This document shows, piece by piece, positions 14,705-28,033 of a DNA stretch of 64,000 nt. Under the pieces are notes generated by a model. The model was not told the DNA's origin. It did not search any database and saw only the letters and a program-made list of their open reading frames with translations. A program made the translations under genes and the position numbers. The DNA lies in contig JAJNNQ010000029.1 in NCBI GenBank assembly GCA_027886175.1, positions 5,202,501-5,266,500 of the forward strand, written 5' to 3'. Position 1 is the first letter of the stretch; each line of letters opens with the position of its first letter. The stretch is from Phylloscopus collybita (Eukaryota > Chordata > Aves > Passeriformes > Phylloscopidae).

Positions 14705-14924
14705 CTTTGCCATTTAACATGAAAAGTCCTGATTTTTGAGGCTACAGATACACTATTTCCCCTTACGCTACTTTACTTCCGTTCCAAACCCCAAGTTAAA
14801 TATACAAATTAAATATTTCCCATCTAAATATTTTGATGCAGAGACACAGAAAATGTTTCTCCATGTTGTCATACTCACTGGTTTAAAAATATGACCATTT
14901 TAAATTCGTCAGTGTTCTATCAGT
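14705..14924. other. Unique spacer between two CR1 copies
   Basis: About 220 bp of AT-rich sequence with no recognised element, between the ATTCTATG tail of one CR1 and the truncated start of the next. Confidence 0.5.
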
Positions 14925-15787
14925 CCTGGATGGCCTGGATGATAGGATAGAGTATGCCATCAGCAAGTTTGCATGTGATAGAAATTTAGGAGAAGTGGTT
15001 GAGAAGATGTGCAGCTATTCAGAGGGTCGTGGACAACCTGGAGACATAGAAAAACAAGTAATCTTATTAAGTTCAAGGGATATTCAGAAGTCTTGCCTCT
15101 GGGAAACAATAACCACATGTATTATAGAAGAAATATAATACCCCATGTATCACTCACTAGAGGCTGACTGCCTGGACACTGGCTGTTGAGAAAAGGCCCT
15201 GAGAGTCCACAAGGTGAAGAAAAGGCAAAAGTGAAAAGAAAGCAAACAATCTTCAGCTTCAGGAGGACCATCACCAGCGGTTTGAGGGGTGTCATCCCAT
15301 TTGGAGTGGTGTGTCCAGTTGTGCACTCCCTACAAGAGTAATACTGGAGTAATTCTACCAAGGAACCTTAAAGGATTCTAGGAGGCTGCAGCATCCTTCA
15401 CACAAGGAAAGGCTGAGAGAGAGTGGGGACTATTTGGCCTTGGGAGAAGAAATGTCTCAGGGGGGTCTTATCAATAACTCTAAATACCACACAGGTATAA
15501 GCAAAGAAGATGGAGCCAACCTCTTCTCAGTGGAGGAGACAAAAGGAGTTGAGATAAAGGAAATTCCATTTAAACATAAAACCCACTTTTGTTGCTGGGA
15601 GTGTGGTCTAAGACTGGAACATATTTTCCATGGAGGTTGCATTATCTCCATTCTTAAAGGTATTCAATACCAGACTAGACATGGCTCTGATCAACCCACC
15701 CTTGCGGATCCTGTTTTGAGCAGACGTCTTGGACTTAGAAGAAATCCAGGTGTACCTTCCAAACTTAACTGTTGTGTGATTCTGTGA
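14925..15787 (+). mobile_element. CR1 LINE 3' fragment (+), older and diverged
   Basis: Starts in the CR1 region after the reverse-transcriptase core (a diverged form of the block around GCAAGTTTGC) and continues through GAGAGTCC, GGTGTGTCCAGTTGTG, GGAAAGGCTGAGAGAGAGTG and GATGGAGCCAACCTCTTCTC to a 3' end with GTTGTGTGATTCTGTG. It is visibly more diverged than the CR1 upstream, so it is probably an older, different subfamily. The 117-codon frame at 15434-15787 is an open piece of the CR1 3' region and not a host gene. Confidence 0.88.
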
Positions 15788-16837
15788 ATTAGCATTTGCT
15801 CTGTGCAGTCGAGTTCTGAAGACTGATTGGTACTTATTTCTCCATAGTGTATCTCCTGCCTCCTTTTTTTCTTGGTATACTCCTGACCTTTACATAATAG
15901 CTGAATAGACATATATTACCCTGAAAGTCTCAAGCCTTCAAAAAACATTATGTATACAAACTTGCATTATGTGTGACAAAAAAGTAGATAATTTGCCATA
16001 ATCTTCCAAAATATTCATGCTAGGCTTAGCCTAAAATCCTCTGTTCTCTGATCTATTTCTGCAGCCTGTTTCCATATGAACAAAAGTGACTTTTAATTAA
16101 AACAATCTCCACTTTGCAGTTCTGGAATGCTGTAATTTTTTGTTGTTTTCTCTGAAAATGTTACAGTGCTGAAAAACAACATGTGGTACAGAATAGAGAC
16201 CAAATTAAAATATATATTTAAGATAGCAGTAGGAATTAATGTGATACCAAAGACACATCTGGCAAACAAAACTAGAACTCTGAGAAGTTGTAAAGTTTAT
16301 TATCAAACTGGCAATGAGACTTCTGCTTAGATGCACCAATAATGTGAGCTGCCTGAAGGACAGCCTATCTAGAGGGAAAAAAGAAACTGAACAGATGAAA
16401 ATGTCTGCTGGAAAATACTGACAGAAAATGCTAGCTTGGAAGCTATGAACCTGGGAACTAAGCTTATGAACCAGTACTATCCTTGAAAAGGGCAGCTGGT
16501 CTCTTGGAAATACTGTTTGTGTACCTAGAAAAAGGAGACATCCTGAGATACTATCAATAGATGAAAACACAAGGAACTGAAAGGACACCTATCATTCAAG
16601 AAGTGGAAAATAGTCTAAGAAAAACAGAAATTTCTCTGAAAGAACAGAAAACCCCATCATCAGTTGAAAAATGGAAATTGAAGCATCTATTGGCTGCACG
16701 AAGCAATGATATTCTATGCCATTTTATGTCTCTAATATAAAACAAGCCTAATTTTTACTCCAAGCTGAGTCTCTCTTCCTGGGAGCATAACTTGCCACAC
16801 CTACTCTTTCTTTTCCAAACAGGTTGAATTCTCCATA
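15788..16837. other. Unique DNA, no gene recognised
   Basis: No recognised repeat. A 127-codon frame on the - strand (16205-16588) is hydrophobic and serine/phenylalanine-rich, as expected from AT-rich DNA, and matches no family I know. Confidence 0.5.
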
Positions 16838-17146
16838 TTAACTTTCTATGAGATCTTTGGTTCTTACTCCAGATTCTGTACCACAAATCACCTTTGAAGT
16901 GAGACAGCCTGTAATCTCATTAGTTCCCCTTTTCAGACCCACTTTTGGGGTACGTTTGGTTTGTGTTCTCATTTCTGGGATGGCTGGGTTCACCTCCGGG
17001 ATTAGTTTGCTCCCCACTTTGGGGTGGTCTGTCCCCTTCTGAAATCTGTCTGATTCCTTTGATATTGATATTATAAATCCATGTATATAATCTACCATAA
17101 CTGGTATTACACTCTTGATAAGTTGCTTCAATAATGAAAAGTTCAT
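16838..17146 (-). other. Unassigned 102-codon open frame in a GC-richer patch
   Basis: A - strand open frame with a lysine/threonine-rich C-terminal half (contains TKRTPKVGLKRGTNEI). The DNA at about 16900-17040 is GC-richer than its flanks and has locally repeated TTTGGGGT and CATTTCTGGGATGG-like words. I see no motif, splice signals or known repeat. It may be an old, unrecognised mobile-element fragment or a chance frame. Confidence 0.12.
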
Positions 17147-20100
17147 AGTAACTTGTAAAAATATATACCTAATTGGTAGTTGCTGTTAGTGATTGTTGTT
17201 CAACGACTGCTGCTACCATACTACTGCAACCATACTATTGATTGATACTATATTATTGGTTGCTGATATTAGTTTGCAATAGCTGGATGTATAGAGATAT
17301 TTATTTATTAATTTATTTTTTTATATATAGTTTACATTTACTTTCTTAATCATAAGTATACTTGTTATAGGTGATTTTTTACTATGTTTTTTGTGCCAGA
17401 TTACCTGTTAGCTTTAACTTTTGTAGTTTGTGGTAATCTGCAATAAAGCAGAGAAATTTAGAGGATAAATACTTGAGTATTAGGGAATCCAAGAAACTTA
17501 TGGTCATAATCTCCAGGCACCCTCCCTTTTGTTCTCAACACCCATGCAACTTCATCTCCTTCCCATAAAGCATTATCAACAAAGTGATACAAAAACCATA
17601 TGGGCATGTTCCTTGCACATAAAAATATCTAGGTGGCACACTATCTGCCTATTTAGTAGGCTCCGGCTCCATTTCACAGTCTTACATAGAGGATGACTTT
17701 GAGTATATAATCTGTCTATTTCAGGTACTCCTGGACAAAATCAATAATCTCTGCAAGGCTCTTAGTTGCCCAAAAATTGTTAAAGGCAAAGAGGTGGAAA
17801 GGAGGACAGCCACTGAAAAGGACAGAAGGACAGGGAGACAAAAGAAAAGCTAAAAAGCAGTCAGAAAATGCTACATTCCTTGAATTTCCCACCTATAAAT
17901 GCAAGTCGTGGTGTTTTTATCTTTTACAAAGTACTCAGTTATATTCACGTCTGAGTTGAGTGCACTTCAGTCGATGCAAAATACCTCTCAGTCTCATTAG
18001 GATGCGAGCTACTGATTGCAGGTGGTAATGTATGTGTAATCCTGATAACGTGACTGACATTCTGATTTTATTTTTGCACATCTAGTTGTAACTGTCAGTA
18101 CTATACCCTGCCTGTAATCTACTGTGTACAAGGAAAAAAGATAGGCAGAGTGTAACAACTCTACTTCACAAAGATTTGGGGGATTTGAAAGACCTTTCAG
18201 CTGGGAAAGAAACAGAAAAATTCTGGTTTTCTGCATATTAAGGAATATATCTGCAAAATAAAGTATTGCAGAAAAATTTTGCTCTCTTGAAGTCTAAACG
18301 CACAGGGTAGGAGTCGTCTTACTGAAATTTAACCATCTAAATTAGGCATCAAATACAATGTTACCAGTCAACCTCCCTTTAGAGTCAACGACAGGAAACA
18401 GGTACTTCTAGGGGAAATTAGTCAAATCCATGTCAAAAGCCAGATGAAGGACTGGATTAGTTATAATATGAAGGTTATGATTTTTCTGTAACTAGCTTCT
18501 ATACAGAGAGCATTCATGCCTCACCTTTTAGCTTTTGATGCCTATGTCAATCATCAGTCAGAACTGATGAACTGTACTTTAAAAAAATATATACTTACCT
18601 CAGTCTAGATGAAAGATACCTTAAGGGAAATGAGATCTATCCAGCTTCCCAAAAATAGCATAAGTATACAGATTGGAGCAGAAACATGACATCAAGGATG
18701 CCACATGCTTCTTTCAAAACACACAAGTACTCACACTGAGGCAAGGAAGTCAGAAAAACAATGCAGTCTGAGCCAAGAGAGGACAAAGTCCACATTTTCA
18801 TAGGAAGTATAGAAGGAAAGTAACTACAGGGAAAAAAAATCATGATTTGCAGTAAAAATTGTATTCAAGTAAGGGGAATGTAGCTTTTATACAGATACTG
18901 AGACAACAGCCAGCAAGAATGACAAACTACGTTACCCTGTTCTAAATATTATTATCTCTTCAAATAATTTTTTGCAAAATGAGTAAGCCTATGTATTTGT
19001 TTGCTGTTGCCTTTCTATCTCCCTGAAGATCTGAAAGGTTAAGTCAAGACTAGCTCCTACAGAAAAGTCTTGTCCAAGGTGAGAATGGGTCAGATGCTCT
19101 GTTTCTGTCACCGAGGGATCTGAACGTCAAAGCCTCTGTATCTGGGATGTGAAACAAGCGGACTAAATCATCCACTAGTGTGCTCAAAAATTCAAGACAA
19201 AAAGTCAAACAGATATACTGTCAAAGGCAAGTTTAAAAAAAAAAAAAAAATCCAATAGCATGAGACCAGAAAGCAACAGCCTCACAAGTGAGAATCCAGG
19301 GAATCTATTTATGTGCATCATACTATTGCTTACAAGAGAAGATGCTTGAAAAAAAACCCAAAAAACCCAAAACCAAAACCCTAAATATTTTTCTCAAAAA
19401 ATGACAAAGCAGTTTGCAGTGTTCCTCCAGAATATACTCCCTGAAATTTCCTCAAGAGAAGCAAAAAATATCTTTTTTACAGATGATTTAGATTCATTGG
19501 CAAATTGTTCTGCCAAAGTTTTCTTGTGCAGTTCTAACTGCAAAATATTACTTTTTCAATACCTGTAAGTCAATTTGCTGTAGGATTAAATTTGGTTTAT
19601 TGTCTTTAATGTCAGCAACCCACAGAGAGTCCCAATATTATAAGGTTTCTTCCCCCTAAGGAATGATAAAACATTTTCATTATTTTTGCAATCAAGTCCT
19701 TCCCAGCAGTTTAGTGATGTTCAAAAGACTGAATCTATTTGTGGGGATACTTTCACCTTTATATGACTGAAATTCAATTAATATTCTCATGTTGTATTTT
19801 CAATACATCATCATGCACAGCTTTGCCAATGTAGAAAACTTTGATTTGATACAGAATCAATAAAAATTCCCAGAGGGTTTATTTTTCCACACTTGTACTC
19901 AATATATTATTTTCCTAGTAAGGGATAAGTATTGTGGTCTACCTTAAGGTCTAGATTTTGTTTTCATTTACTGTAGAATTAGATACAGTATTTTGGACAC
20001 AAATCTTTAAGTTAATGGACCTGCCTCTCTTATAACCACCATAAAAGACTGTGAGAATCTAGCCACCACAGAAGCAGGACCACCAAATGCATTTTAGACT

Positions 20101-23100
20101 GACTATTGGTTTCCATTCTTCTTCCCAATTTTCTTGAAGACATAGGTTAAACAGCTATGCTCTGCTGATCTCAGTATCAGAGTGATCGCAGTCTGCCAAG
20201 GCTTTCCCATAAACCATCATATTTGAACCAATGAATAGGTAGTTTCAGTCAAAGGAAGGAATCACTGCTTTTTTAATTTCTGGGAAAACAAGTGGCTTTT
20301 TTGGTTAGGCTTAGTAAGTGACTTTTTAGCTCAGTGTATTGAATTTGAATATTCCTCAACAAAAATGAGGAAAAGAGATTAAAATAAACTCAAATGTTAC
20401 TAGATGCCCAAAATCCACATTACACATTCCGTATCTTTAGAAAAGCAGCAGTTGTGACCTGAATCTTCATTTAAAAAGTCAAGTCTCTGTAAGACACAAA
20501 TCCACTGGAATCCTGACTTAAAGGATGCTTTTTTGTTACTCATACATATGCACTCTTCCTGATATTTTCAAGGAATTTTTTTTCCTGTAGACAAAATCTG
20601 GAGAAAAAAAAATTCAACTCCTTTAGAAAACAAAGAATGCTGGAGGAAAGCTAAATTAATTCCATTTATTAGGATATAATTTTTTTAAACTTTCCTACCT
20701 AGAAACACAAAATAAATTAAATGTGAAACTTCTTGCCTGTCACTGTCCTGGGCAGCAGATAGCATGTCTACAACTGTCAGTCCTTTCAAGTTCACTAAAA
20801 ATAATTTATTTTTGTAAAAATGCTACATTCTTTCCAGTGTCAATCAGTAGTTTTAAATCCAACAAATAAGTTATGGCAAAAGTAAAAAAATACTAAAGCT
20901 AGTATTTAGACAAGAAAAACATACTGCATTTTTTTGGTGAATTCATAAACAGTAATTAAAAAATATTTCTGGCATTGTTAGACAAGGTTGTAGGGTTATT
21001 TGGACAGTAGATCCTAACTTTGTGTGCTTCACCATCTCATAAAATGGAGATATGACTTGTTAGCACTCTTGCAATTGTTATGTTTGTTTAACTACATCGC
21101 TGATAGCAAATAAATCTTACGGGAATTTGAGTAAAATAATGCATTTTAAAAAACAACTCATCACATGATCAAGTCTTTTGCTTAATTCACTTAACAATTT
21201 TATGAATTGTGCTCAGGACAACATATTTTAGGTAGGAGGTTATTTGCATTTAATATACAGGTTTTACACTTCATTACTGTTGACTTTGTAAATTAGTTTG
21301 AATATTTCTTAAACCCTAAGTTTTTCATTGTTTCTCTTTTTGTTAGCAGAAAATAGATTAGCCCTTTCTTCTTCAAGTGACATAAAGGCAGTTCATACCC
21401 ATGCCTTTTTAAATTATGACCAAAATTTGAAGTAATATTATGGGGGTTGGTCCCGAGTAATACAATATCCCAAGTGACATTTTGCTAAAGTCCATGAATC
21501 AGATACCCAGATTGAAATGCAGCTTCTACCTTCCTTTATGACCTGTTGCTGTGGATAACAGTCAGAAGTTCCTAAAATTTGAAGAAAATACCAATAATTT
21601 CCATGAGACAACAGAAGTTATTTTTTCCTTCTGTCTTCACTTATTTTTGAGATTTTCAGTCTGAACATGTCTAGGTAAATGCACATTAATCAATGCCATT
21701 TCTGTTAGTCATGCACAGGTAGTCAATGATTTACCAGAATTAAAGAGATTTAGAGAACAGTACAAATGCAAACAGATTTTGTTCCTGCCACCTTCTTGGT
21801 TCTCACAAAACCCAATCTCTGTAACATGGCTTATCTCACATAACTTGCTGTTACTCAGATTAACTGTATATATTTAAAATATCTATACTGGAGATTCAGA
21901 AAATAGTAGTTTTCTGGCACATCATATACATTTGTTCAGATAGTTAATTTTAGAAGACAAATAATGACAGGGAATTAAGGAGAAGATGGCTGAGAATTGA
22001 ATAGTATTGCCTTATCTATTCAAAGAAGGGATGTTGTCCATTCATCAGCTTGATACATTTTGTTAAGACTGTCAGCAGCTACAAAGTTATAAGATAATGG
22101 AAAGCATTTTAATTATCTAGAATATTTCCCCTGTGAAAGTTGAAAATAGCTTCAGTTCATTCTAGTAATGAAGGGATAAAGCAAGTCATCACTTTATAGC
22201 TAGATATAGTTGAGTAAACAAATGTTGCGTAGTTTAGAAAAAGATATATTTTTGCATAAATTCACTTGCATTTTTTTGCTTGATTGGTTGGTTCATGAGT
22301 TAGTTTGAGTTTTTTGGTTTAATATGGACATTCATCTTAAAAGTAAGAGCTTTTTAGTAACCTTGCTAATGTTGAGTTTTCTTGTTCTAAAATTACTACT
22401 GCAGACTTTCAAACGTGTTTTTAAATATATATTATCAGTTATTAACTTTGCTTTTTTGTACATTGAAATGTTTCAATTTAAGAAACTGTTCTGATTTTGA
22501 GTGTGGATCATATATAGAATCTATGAAGACTCTGGTATTCACATGGCTGCTATCTCACATACCTGCTTACACTGACCAATGAACAATCATCTACAATTCA
22601 CTATGCATTTACTAAAAATGCATATGAGCACAAATAAATTAAAATTCAGGAGACTTACTTCTACCTTATCCTAGTGATCAATGTATCACTACCTCTTAAA
22701 AACCAACAAAGACAGGAAATCTAGAAGTTTGTATTGAAAGATAGATTTTGATAACAAAAATAAATAACAAATATGATTTTCAGTCACGGTGCTTAAGATC
22801 ATTGATGTAACCTTGAATATGTGTGGACTTAGACTTAGTAAAGGAGGCTTTTAGTAGAAGGTGATTTTTGCTAAATGCAGATTAGAAAGGTGGCACTCCC
22901 TGATATTATTTATCAGTTATGTTCTACCACAGTGTTAGACCATGAATAATTTAATTAAACCATGATAATTTAGTCATAAAACCCAGACTAAAGAGTGACA
23001 GCAGGTAAGAGATTTTATCAAGTGGATGAAGGATTCTGTTCAGATCAAGGCTCTGAGTGGTGCTGAGTTCTTCAGCAGCAGCAAATCTTGCCAAGGTCTG

Positions 23101-23544
23101 CCGAAACACAGTATATCCACTGCCTGCTGCCACAGTACTGCCACAACCTCAAAACTAGACAGAGTGCAGTCCTACACAGAAAAGCTAAAGAACCCTTCTC
23201 AGAGAGACCATATCAAAACAGCTACAGTGCAGATTTTTATAGCCTCCAACAATCTCCTCTCTCCAATAAACTTGATTTTAGTTTTGCATAATTCTGAAAA
23301 CATCGAGTAGGAATCTGATTTTTAAGTGAAGAGAATTATTTTCTCATGTAGAAGAAAATATGATTATGCAGGTATTAGGATATGCACTAGACATGGCAAT
23401 TAGGAGTGAACACAGTTCATACAACAATCATGATTTTGACTCTCTTCTTGTAGTTCTTTCAGCTGTTAAGAGTAGAAACTGAATTAAGAACAGATGTTTT
23501 CCCACACCCTTCTCCTGGACAAACTGGCAAGACTGCCAGTGAGT
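17147..23544. other. Long AT-rich stretch without recognised repeats or genes
   Basis: About 6.4 kb of AT-rich sequence. I see no CR1, LTR, long microsatellite or RNA gene. Small items are a (TTAT)-rich patch near 17300-17330, an A-run near 19232-19248 and an A/C-rich patch at 19349-19383. Stops are dense in all frames: through 18850-22940 no open frame of any note exists. Long repeat-free intervals of this kind are where conserved non-coding elements would be expected, but I cannot see conservation from one sequence. Confidence 0.55.
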
Positions 23545-25180
23545 AGTGGGTAAGAACTTGCTTAGCAGGGTACACACAGGGAGGGATAATCAATGGTTTT
23601 CACTCAGGCTGGCAGCCTGTCACAAGGGAGGTTCCTCAGGAGTTAATGTTCCACATCTTCACAGATATCCTGGACAGTGCCATCTTACAAAGAGACGTGG
23701 ACAGGCTAAAAGGGTGGGGCTGGCAAGAACAGTGTGAGGTGCAGCAGAGACAAGTGCACAGTCCTGCACCTGGGGTGAGATCACCAAAGGGTTCAGCACA
23801 GGCTGTGACCAGCGTGTCTGGGGAGCAGCCTTGCTGAAAGGGAAGTTCAGGGGACAATCGCTTGAAGGCGAGCCACTGGTGTGACACTGCAGCTATGAAG
23901 GCAAATCAGATCCTGGGCTGCAGCTGCAGGGGCATTGCAGGGATGGGATCACCACACTCTGAACAGAGCTTGTCAGGCAGCACCTCAAGCATCACTACTC
24001 CCTCTGGTCCTCACAGTTCAAGGAAGGCACAAGAGGGTCTAAAGGAGGGTCACATAAATGAACGAAGGGCAGCAGAACTTCCCCTGTGAGGAATGATAAA
24101 AGGAGCTAGGCCTTTCATGCCTGAAGACAAGAAGAATCAGAAGGGATCACAGTACTCCAGTATTTGGAAGATGGCTACAAAGAATATAGATGCTCTCGCA
24201 TCACAGGAAGTCACATGGTGAAGACAAGGGGCAAAAGGTAGACAAAGACATTTTTTTGACATAAGAAAGACATGTTTTACAACAAGAACAACCCTTCAGT
24301 GGAACAACTTATAGGCTGGGGACGGTGTGGCTGGACAGTGCCCAGGCAGAAAGGGACCTCGGTATTCTGGTTGACTGCCGGCTGAACATGAGCCAGCAGT
24401 CTGCCCTGGTGGCCTAGAAGGCCAATGGCATCCTGGCCTGGATCAGGAATGGTGTGGCCAGCAGGAGCAGGGAGGTCATTCTTCCCCTGTACTGGGCACT
24501 GGTGAGGCCACACCTTAAGTGCTGTGTCCAGCTCTGGCCCCTCAGTTCAGGAAGGACGTTGAGATGCTTGAGCATGTCCAGAGGAGGCAATGAGGCTGGT
24601 GAGGGGCTTGGAGCACAAACCCTGTGAGGAACAACTGAGGGAGCTGGGGTTGTTTAGCCTGGAGAAAAGGAGACTCAGAGGTGACCTTATCACTCTCTAC
24701 AACTTCCTGAAGGGTGGTTGCAGTCAGTTGGAGTTTGCAGTCTCTTTCTCCAGGCAACAACAGACAGAACGAGAAGACACAGTCTTAAGCTGCGTCAGGG
24801 GAAATATAGGTTGGATATTAGGAAAAAGTTTTTCACAGAAAGAGTGATAAAGCATTGGAATGGCGTGCCCAGGGAGGTGGTGGAATCACCATCCCTGGAT
24901 GTGTGTAAGAAAAGACTGGATGTGGCACTTGGTGCTGTGGTCTAGTTCAGGTGTTAGAGCATGGGTTGGACTTGATGATCTTGAAGGTCTCTTCCAACCT
25001 AAAAATTTTGTAAAATCTGTGAAAAAACTTCTCCAGGAACCAGTAGAACCTGCATCACCGTAGATTATCAAGGTGCAACTCTGGAGGATGCTACATATTC
25101 TCACCTAGTTTCCTATTCCCATGAAAATGTGCACCAGATATTTTCTTGAGATCTCTTACAACTGTGTTATTCTGTGATTT
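23545..25180 (+). mobile_element. Old CR1 LINE fragment (+), split by a younger CR1
   Basis: The left part (about 23545-24312) follows the CR1 order: CAGCCTGTCACAAGGGAGG, GATATCCTGGACAGTGCC, ACGTGGACAGGCTAAAAGGG, CAGTCCTGCACCTGGGG, CTGGTCCTCACAGTTCAAGG and GGGGCAAAAGG. The right part (about 25021-25180) resumes near the CR1 3' end: ACCTAGTTTCCTATTCCCATG, GAGATCTCTTACAAC and TTATTCTGTGATT. The sequence between them is a separate, better-preserved CR1. Coordinates include the insert. Many substitutions and small indels mark it as old. The overlapping open frames of 63-83 codons are not genes. Confidence 0.82.
24313..25020 (+). mobile_element. Younger CR1 LINE 3' fragment nested in the older CR1
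   Basis: Well-preserved CR1 3' region: GAACATGAGCCAGCAGTCTG, GAAGGCCAATGGCATCCTGG, GCACTGGTGAGGCCACACC, GGGGTTGTTTAGCCTGGAGA, CTCTCTACAACTTCCTGAAG, GGTGGTGGAATCACCATCCC and GTTGGACTTGATGATCTTGA. It is 5'-truncated at about 24313, and its 3' tail after CTCTTCCAACCT is decayed. It resembles the young CR1 group common in songbirds. CR1 normally makes little or no TSD, and none is seen. Open frames at 24590-24847 and 24718-24945 are pieces of it. Confidence 0.92.
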
Positions 25181-27780
25181 TATTGGGTTTTTTTCATTAA
25201 TGGCCACATAATTTTTTATTTATCTTTTGCTCAAAATGGAAGGGTTGCCTTCAGGGCTCTAATTATTGTTGGTGGTGTCTACTTTAGCACATATCAGAAA
25301 TTCTCTGTGGAAACAAGATGTATGAGGAATCTGAAGTAAAAAAAAAAAAAAATTGTAAGTATAAGCTGGGAAGAACTTCAAGCAATGATTATTCTGTAGC
25401 CCTCAGCTAATTGTTTGATATAATTGACTGTTACCAGAAGATTTCTGATCATATTTAAAAGCAAACATAAATTATTTTCCCTAGAAAGAACAATTTATAC
25501 AGACTGGACTGTGATGTCATTTGTATCATCTTTTCAATACACAGGCAGTTGGAGCTGGCTCTGGTTATAGCTAACTTATGAAAATTCAAAGTTGCTCTGT
25601 TGATCTGCACGACTTCCTTCAGATTACACACAGTAAGATCAGGATCTAGATCCTTCACTTTAATGAGCAACATCTAATTTAGAGAGCATAAAATTACAAT
25701 CAGACCTGGAATAAGAAGAAATAGCAGAGTTACACTTTTAAGATATAGAAGATTACAATATATTGAGAATTGGGTGCCCAGTACACGGGGTGAAATATGA
25801 AAAATGAAGGTTTATTTTCATGCTCCAACCTGAAATGCAAATGTGTAACAGATGTTTAGCTATCTCCATTCTATCAACCTTGCATTGACCACAGCACAAA
25901 AATATGTAACACATTATAGTCAAACTGATTATAAAAAAAAGCCTGTATTATACAAGTGACTGTAAGGAGCTCTCTGTAAGTATATCTGTTTTAATTTGAG
26001 CCTGTGAAGTTGGGTCTTCCCTTAGAACAGGCCCAAAACACCTCTGGCTGAGAAATGATTCACTGCAAAATATCCTAATAATAACTTGTAAATCCCCAAT
26101 GCTATCAAAATATAAGGCTTCAGTGAACTACAAACTTTTTTATACAGGGTATGAGTTTGCATTTGTATATTCATATGTGTCTAAAATGGCACATATTTAT
26201 GTGGATAAGTAAATATTTCATTTCCACCTATTCATACTAGACCTAGGTTGCTATATTTTCATTATACTTCAGCTGAATCCCCTGTTATCTCAATTTTTTG
26301 GTATAACAAGATTTTCTCTACAGTAGGACATGCCAGATTAAGAGCAGAAGAAAATGTACAGCACTGGATTATAGGAATTATTTTTTTATTGTGTCTAGAG
26401 TAAAGCAGCTAGGGCTGCTAAATTGCTTTTCACATTTTTCCACACTGGTGAGAATCCCTAGTGTCATCATGTCCTGGGACACACTCCTACATGGAGCTTA
26501 GGAAATACTAGTACAGCTCTTCTTCACAAGGGGGTGGTGTATTATTAAATAAGGCATTGAAAACCTTTAGAAAGTATTTTTAAAGCCTCCAGGCTGCTAT
26601 GTGGTATTCTTTTCATGCTCTTCAGGGTTTTGCAATCCCTTCCTGTTTTAGCCTCCCAATAAAATGAAAGATTGACATCATTCTGTGAGGTTCAGGTTAT
26701 CTATTTATCTGTGAGCTCTTACAATGAAATCATGCAAGAGCCATCTCTGACCAGAAGAGCATGTGACAAAATCTGGTACAGAGGAGATCCAAATATATGG
26801 TGATGGAAGCTCCAACGGGATAATGGAGGTAACTTATTAGGATGAAAATCTTCCTACTTTCAGAACTAAGTGACACAAATAACAGAAACAGAGGTCACAA
26901 AAACCAATTGTCATAGAGATGGATGACAAAAAAAAACCCATGACAAAACAGACAACTTCCATTAAGTAACATGAAAGAGGAAAGATCATGGCATAGCTCT
27001 GGGATCCAACCAAAGCATCTTTTTCCTGCACACATCTTTTTGACCTCAGCTAGCTTTGGATATGATTTACAGGATATTTTAAAGGATATTTTGAGCAGGG
27101 AGGAAATTCAGAGCAATTTCTTACTGCACAGTTGTTCTCCTGCAATCCAGAAGGGCTAATCCCATCATTAGATTACCAGATGCACAGGGATTCACTAATC
27201 CGTTAGCTATTACATCTGCATTCCAGGGTTTTCATAAGAAATGCAACAGCTGTGAATATCTGAAGTGCCTCCTAAAGCAATGACTGACTTTGGAGATTAT
27301 CACTCCCTTTTCCCTTAAAACAGGATGGAGTTTCCCCTGGGGCTTCATGCTCCTGGAAGGGATTCTGGATAACCTCTGTTTAATCCCTGCAGACCTTGGG
27401 AACAGCACAAATGTGGGTGGTGAATGAAGGGAAAAGTCTTCCTACTGAATTCTGAGAATTCTTACCCTTCAGGTTCTCCCTCTTTTCCAAGAGTGTCAGT
27501 AATCTGCTGTCAAAATGTTCAAGAGAAAAATATTTTTGCAGAAAAATATTTTTCCCTAAACTGAGATAAGCCCCATGTCTCAGAGGTCCATAAACAAGTC
27601 CAAAAAGGCTGGAGGAACAAGGGAACCTGCATGCCTTTTAAAATAAATGAGTAACTTCATTTATTAAATAGTTATTCTAAGGATTTTTTATATTCTAAAA
27701 ACATGCTAAGGGCATGAATAGTGAGGAAGTGAGTGAAAATTAAACTTGGAGATAATAAATAGCATTTTGTAGAATTCTTG
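25181..27780. other. Unique AT-rich DNA, no gene recognised
   Basis: No recognised repeat or exon. A14 and similar short runs occur near 25338. Open frames are 60-75 codons with AT-driven composition. Confidence 0.55.
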
Positions 27781-28033
27781 AATCACAGAATATGCCAAGT
27801 TTGATTATTGAGTCCAAGTCCTGGCCCTGCACAGTGCCATCCCCATCACATCATGTGCCAAAGAGCAATGTCCAAACACTTCCTGAACTCTGTCAGGCTT
27901 GGTGCTGTGACCACTTCCCTGGGGAGCCTGTTCCAGTGCCCAAACACCCTCTGGGTGAAGAACCTTCTCCTGCTACACAGCCTAAACGTCTCTTGACCCA
28001 GCTTCATGTTGTTTCCTTGAGTCCTGTCTCTGG
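27781..28033 (-). mobile_element. CR1 LINE 3' end (-), 5'-truncated
   Basis: In reverse orientation. It starts near AATCACAGAATATGCC (the complement of the CR1 3' tail) and continues with GAGTCCAAGTCCTGGCCCTG, CTCTGTCAGGCTTGGTGCTG, GACCACTTCCCTGGGGAGCC, GTTCCAGTGCCC and CCTCTGGGTGAAGAACCTTC. This is the classic avian CR1 3' untranslated region read on the complementary strand. The copy is about 250 bp and well preserved. The 62- and 90-codon open frames on the + strand are CR1 antisense, not genes. Confidence 0.93.
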
